DNA of 25,508 nucleotides from CG10-46-32 sp964606465 (GTDB taxonomy: Bacteria > Patescibacteriota > Patescibacteriia > UBA2169). The notes beneath the pieces were generated by a model. It searched no databases. It was given only the letters and a program-made list of their open reading frames with translations, and was not told where the DNA came from. The DNA lies in contig CAZSGI010000004.1 in NCBI GenBank assembly GCA_964606465.1, positions 1 to 25,508 on the forward strand, read 5' to 3'. Each line of letters starts with the position of its first letter. The stretch's first letter is position 1. Shown here in pieces: positions 22,180 through 25,508 of this stretch. Both the position numbers and the translations under genes were made by a program.

Positions 22180-24978
22180 ATGGGGAAGGATGCAGAGCCT
22201 CGGCTGAAGCCAGAGGATATTGGTCGTATTGGAGAAAAACTCAAACGCGCGCAAACCGTGGTGGTGAAGACCTCCACGAACCCGGTTGGACAGAGCTGGG
22301 TGCTCGCGAATCTCGTCAGAGAGGGCGGTTTCCCCGCGTCGCCGGTTTTAGTCGTGGCGCGCGACTCGTTCGCGCAACTCTCGCTGGTGCAGACCCTGCG
22401 GCTGTGGCTCGCGCACTACCGGGCAAGAGCGGTCATGCATACGGACACCGGCCCGAGCGCCCTGCGCGACGCGTTGGAGAAACGGCCCTGCCTCCTCCTC
22501 CTGACGCCAGAGCACATAAACACGCTGCTCCCGGCTCCCTCCGACTTCAGAAAATACAGCATCACGCTCTCTGCCGGACAAACCATTGCGCGCGAAGCGC
22601 TGCTCAAAAAACTGATTGAGGCCGGGTACACCAAGGAGCGCACCGCGAGCGCGCACGGACTTGTCGCGACCCGCGGAGGCGTTGTTGACATCTTCCCGCC
22701 GGACCAGAACCGCGCGGTGCGCGTTGATTTTGATGACGAAATGATTGAATCCATTGCCGCGGAGACCAAGACCAAAACCACCCGCATCATCCCCTACTCG
22801 CTTTCCCACCTGGAAGCTCGCGCAACCCTGTTTGACTACAACCCGGAACTGAAACAAATACTGTTTGACGCGTTTCCCGCGCAGCCGGACGTGTCGCTCC
22901 CGCTTTCGAACCGCGAAATCCAAGAGCTCTCAACAAAAATCATCCCCGGAGAGGAAACCAAAAAGCCGAAACCGTCATTTTTGAAGCGCCTCTCTCCGGG
23001 CGACTACGTGGTGCACGTGGACCACGGCATTGCCAAGTTTTCCGGCATGGTGCAGCGGTCGCTGGACGGCATCATGCGCGAGTACTTCAAGCTCTCCTAC
23101 GCCGAAGGCGATACGCTATTTCTGCCGGTAACCGCTGCCGAGAAAATGGAAAAGTACATCGGCGAGGCGCGCCCCGCGCTCTCGCGGCTCTCGGGCTCAA
23201 GCTGGAGCCGCATCCTGCAAAAGGCGAGCCTGGAAACGCTCTCCCATGCGCGCGAACTCTTGAACACCCAGGCCCGCCGCCAGCTCGCGCGCGCGCCGAG
23301 CATCCCCAACGCAACCAGAGTGCAAAAAGAGCTCGCCAAGAGCTTTCCGTACAAAGAGACCGAGGACCAAAAACAGGTTATCCAAACCATCTACCAAGAC
23401 CTAAGCCAAGAGACGCCCATGGACCGGCTCATCTGCGGGGACGTGGGCTTCGGCAAAACCGAGGTCGCGATCCGGGCCGCGGCCAAGGCCGCGCTGTCCG
23501 GATTCCAGGTGGCGGTGCTCTCACCCACCACGATTTTAACGCAACAGCACCTGGACACGTTCACCGAGCGGCTCAAAGGCTTTCCCATCACCACCGCACC
23601 GCTCTCGCGCTTCCAGTCCGCGCGGGAGCAGACCAAAACGCTGGATGGATTGGAAAAAGGGACAATTGATATCGTCATCGGCACGCACCGGCTGCTCTCC
23701 AGCGACGTTCGGTTTTCAAACCTCGGGCTGGTGATCATCGACGAAGAGCAACGGTTCGGGGTATCACACAAAGAACAGTTGAAAAAGCTGCGCGCCCAAG
23801 CGCACGTGCTGACGCTCACCGCGACCCCGATTCCGAGAACGCTACACCTGGGGCTCTCGGGCATACGAGCGGTTTCCGTGATTACCACTCCCCCCCACGG
23901 CAGGAAACCCATTGAAACCATCATTGAGCCGCACAACCAGAAGCACGTGCAATCGGCCATTGAGGCCGAGCTCAAAAGAGCCGGGCAAGTCTACTACCTC
24001 TACAACAACGTGGAAACCATGCAAGTCAAATTGCAGGAGCTGCAAGCCTTGATGCCAAAGGTGCGGTTCGGCATGCTCCACGGCCAGCTTCCGGAGGAGG
24101 CAATCGCGAACGTGATGCACCGATTCGACCAAAGAGAGATTGACGTCTTGGTGTGCTCCACGATTATTGAAAACGGCCTGGACCTTCCGAACGTGAACAC
24201 CTTGATTGTGGACAACGCGGTCCAGTTCGGGCTCTCGCAGCTGCACCAGATACGCGGAAGGATCGGACGCGGCAACCGCCAGGCGTACGCGTACCTCTTT
24301 TTCAAACGCCAAAAGCTGACCGGAGAGGCGGAAAAACGGCTGCAAGCGCTGGAGGAAGCGCGCGCCTTGGGCTCGGGCTTTGATCTGGCGCAGCGGGACA
24401 TGGAGATCCGCGGGGTTGGGAACGTACTTGGAAAGGCGCAGCACGGGCACGTGAAATCAATCGGTTTAGGGCTCTACGTCAGGCTCCTCTCAAGCGCAGT
24501 CGAAGAAATCAAATCAGGCAAACCGAAGGATGTGCTCGCTGACATTTCAGTTGATTTACCCCTGGAAGCGCGCATCCCCCAGTTCTTTGAACCCAACCGC
24601 GAAAAGCGCATTGAGTTGTACCACGAGTGGGCGCTGATTGATTCTTTGGAAGAACTCGCGAACGTTCGCGACGAACTGCAGAAGCAGGGCGCGCTGCCGC
24701 AGGCAATCCAGGACCTGTTCTACATCTTAAAACTGAAACTCTTGGGCAGGGCCGCGGGCGTACGAGCTATTGATACGGCAGTCGCAAACCCGACCTCGTC
24801 CGAACAGGTGTTCATAGTAACGATCGAAAAACCCGTTGAACCCGAGCGGTTCGCCAAGATGCTCGACGCGAGCAGCCACTGGCTCTACGCCAAGGAAGAG
24901 CTGCGCGTTAAAAAAGCTGACCTGGGGAGCGACTGGAAGGAAAAGCTGGAGAAAAGCATTGCCAGCTTGACTGCGTAA
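22180..24978 (+). CDS. mfd: Transcription-repair coupling factor Mfd, short form
   Basis: Mfd removes RNA polymerase stalled at DNA damage and recruits UvrA. The 932 residues contain a reduced UvrB-like N-terminal part (about 20-240). The RNA polymerase-interacting (CarD-like) domain lies at about 269-330 (LSPGDYVVHVDHGIAKFSG). The RecG-like translocase has Walker A GDVGFGKT (420-427), DEEQ (521-524), TATPIPRT (547-554) and QIRGRIGRG. The C-terminal TRCF domain includes LPLEARIPQFF. Typical Mfd has about 1,150 residues; the missing ~200 all lie before the CarD-like domain. The ATG at 22180 is used; an ATG at 22176 is in another frame. Confidence 0.95.
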   Translation: MGKDAEPRLKPEDIGRIGEKLKRAQTVVVKTSTNPVGQSWVLANLVREGGFPASPVLVVARDSFAQLSLVQTLRLWLAHYRARAVMHTDTGPSALRDALEKRPCLLLLTPEHINTLLPAPSDFRKYSITLSAGQTIAREALLKKLIEAGYTKERTASAHGLVATRGGVVDIFPPDQNRAVRVDFDDEMIESIAAETKTKTTRIIPYSLSHLEARATLFDYNPELKQILFDAFPAQPDVSLPLSNREIQELSTKIIPGEETKKPKPSFLKRLSPGDYVVHVDHGIAKFSGMVQRSLDGIMREYFKLSYAEGDTLFLPVTAAEKMEKYIGEARPALSRLSGSSWSRILQKASLETLSHARELLNTQARRQLARAPSIPNATRVQKELAKSFPYKETEDQKQVIQTIYQDLSQETPMDRLICGDVGFGKTEVAIRAAAKAALSGFQVAVLSPTTILTQQHLDTFTERLKGFPITTAPLSRFQSAREQTKTLDGLEKGTIDIVIGTHRLLSSDVRFSNLGLVIIDEEQRFGVSHKEQLKKLRAQAHVLTLTATPIPRTLHLGLSGIRAVSVITTPPHGRKPIETIIEPHNQKHVQSAIEAELKRAGQVYYLYNNVETMQVKLQELQALMPKVRFGMLHGQLPEEAIANVMHRFDQREIDVLVCSTIIENGLDLPNVNTLIVDNAVQFGLSQLHQIRGRIGRGNRQAYAYLFFKRQKLTGEAEKRLQALEEARALGSGFDLAQRDMEIRGVGNVLGKAQHGHVKSIGLGLYVRLLSSAVEEIKSGKPKDVLADISVDLPLEARIPQFFEPNREKRIELYHEWALIDSLEELANVRDELQKQGALPQAIQDLFYILKLKLLGRAAGVRAIDTAVANPTSSEQVFIVTIEKPVEPERFAKMLDASSHWLYAKEELRVKKADLGSDWKEKLEKSIASLTA

Positions 24979-24996
24979 CGCACGGCATGCTATACT
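24967..24996 (+). promoter_or_regulatory. Strong promoter at the end of mfd
   Basis: TTGACT (24967-24972), an 18-base spacer ending in TGC, and TATACT (24991-24996): 5/6 matches for both boxes plus an extended -10. The -35 box lies within the last codons of mfd. It would drive the secreted-protein gene from about 25003, with a leader of about 100 bases. Confidence 0.7.
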
Positions 24997-25032
24997 GAAC
25001 GCACCGCGTAGTATCGAACATTCCACAACCAA

Positions 25033-25095
25033 ATCTCCAGAAAGGAGATAGCGAAGGAGATGCCCTGCCGCTCCGAACTCCCGACCTTGAGGAGG
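25033..25095 (+). promoter_or_regulatory. Leader with hairpin and three stacked AGGAG motifs
   Basis: ATCTCC (25033-25038) pairs with GGAGAT (25044-25049) over loop AGAAA. This hides the first of three AGGAG-type motifs (25043-25047, 25055-25059 and 25090-25095). The last, AGGAGG, is six bases before the ATG at 25102 and is the working ribosome binding site. CTCC at 25071-25074 could mask it. It may be a translational control element. Confidence 0.35.
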
Positions 25096-25101
25096 ACCGC
25101 A

Positions 25102-25508
25102 ATGCGATTCACCCGCCTGTTCCTGGGGGGCGTTGCCCTGCTGGTCCTGGCTCTGGCGATCGTCGCGGTTCCGACGTCCGCGATGACCACGAACGACAAC
25201 CAGGACATCACGGCCATCACTGCGCCCCCGATGACCCATGGCCCGCCCATGACCGCACTCGCGGCCATGGACAACACCCTCGCCTCCGATATGCTCAACC
25301 AGGGCGTCGTCAAGACCTTCGCGCCTGCTGACAACACGGCTACCGCCTGGAGGTCGGTTCTCGGCACCAACGAGATCTCGGGCGACGTCGCTACCATCAG
25401 CGACTCCCTGGTGACTTTGGACTCCGACGTGACCACGGCGACCCAGCAGACGACGGCCATCAACAACACCGGCGACTCCGTCGACAACTACCCCAACCCG
25501 TTCAACGC
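25102..25508 (+). CDS. Secreted protein with signal peptide (runs off right edge), unknown
   Basis: The open frame of 135 codons to the window edge starts at an ATG with an ideal AGGAGG six bases upstream. Residues 1-27 form a classical signal peptide (basic MRFTR, hydrophobic core LFLGGVALLVLALAIVAV, cleavage near PTSA). The mature part is rich in Thr, Asn and Asp, low in Lys, and has no Cys. The last visible residues, DNYPNPFNA, resemble the YPNPFNP motif that opens FlgD-like Ig domains and type IX secretion sorting domains. An in-frame ATG at 25060 exists but has poor spacing from its AGGAG. Function is unknown and the C-terminus is unseen. Confidence 0.75.
   Translation, partial: MRFTRLFLGGVALLVLALAIVAVPTSAMTTNDNQDITAITAPPMTHGPPMTALAAMDNTLASDMLNQGVVKTFAPADNTATAWRSVLGTNEISGDVATISDSLVTLDSDVTTATQQTTAINNTGDSVDNYPNPFN

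Noticed and set aside
25060..25101. Alternative in-frame ATG at 25060 for the secreted protein
   Set aside because: AGGAG directly abuts this ATG, too close to serve it. The signal peptide starts cleanly at 25102, which has AGGAGG at six bases.
24990..25487. A 165-codon minus-strand frame at the right edge
   Set aside because: The plus strand has a promoter, an ideal ribosome binding site and a signal peptide. The minus frame is its complement and has no start signals.
1..25508. CRISPR array, insertion sequence, prophage or toxin-antitoxin island
   Set aside because: No regularly spaced repeats, transposase, integrase or phage structural motifs were seen. The window is core genome apart from the surface and secreted proteins.

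Overview
The window looks like a chromosomal segment of a Candidate Phyla Radiation (Patescibacteria, probably Parcubacteria-like) bacterium with a fairly GC-rich genome. This rests on the gene content, not on a database search. Housekeeping genes are tightly packed with few accessory genes. A very large surface protein begins with the two-helix pilin-like module often seen in these lineages. Small membrane proteins and DxDxDG-repeat proteins sit beside cell-division genes. UGA is used as a normal stop codon (ftsZ and the 86-residue gene end in TGA), so the UGA-glycine code of Gracilibacteria/SR1 does not apply.

Layout, left to right. Positions 1-18400 are almost entirely minus-strand. Reading in the direction of transcription, from right to left, the order is: tRNA-Val(CAC); lepB-hisS; rpsU-yqeY-ytxH-like-giant pilin/Ig surface protein; two single-pass membrane proteins with calcium-binding-type repeats; ybeY; ftsA-ftsZ-nrdR-small membrane protein-htrA-prfB-small orphan gene. 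That run ends at a strong intrinsic terminator (387-428), after which a partial comEC begins. Positions 18406-21845 are plus-strand: an LCP-family cell-wall ligase, der and pth, nearly overlapping. Positions 21846-22179 hold no protein gene but contain a structured RNA gene on the minus strand with its own promoter and terminator. Then come a shortened mfd (+) and, behind a good promoter and a 100-base leader, the start of a secreted protein that runs off the right edge.

Functional themes are cell division (ftsA, ftsZ), envelope building and secretion (lepB, LCP ligase, HtrA, giant surface protein, ComEC for DNA uptake), and translation and ribosome maintenance (prfB, hisS, rpsU, yqeY, ybeY, der, pth, tRNA-Val). 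There is also DNA repair coupled to transcription (mfd) and control of ribonucleotide reductase (nrdR).

The most unusual items are four. (1) A candidate new small RNA at 21928-22063 has a 24-position closing stem and a C-rich loop that copies the anti-Shine-Dalgarno sequence. (2) prfB has an intact programmed +1 frameshift, so its reading frame is split. (3) Several genes have a -10 box only 6-10 bases from the ATG, implying leaderless or nearly leaderless mRNAs; in two cases the promoter is laid over the terminator of the gene before it. (4) A surface protein of about 1,900 residues fuses a pilin-like membrane module to a long chain of Ig-like/IPT domains. All calls were made by reading the sequence; no searches or folding programs were run.
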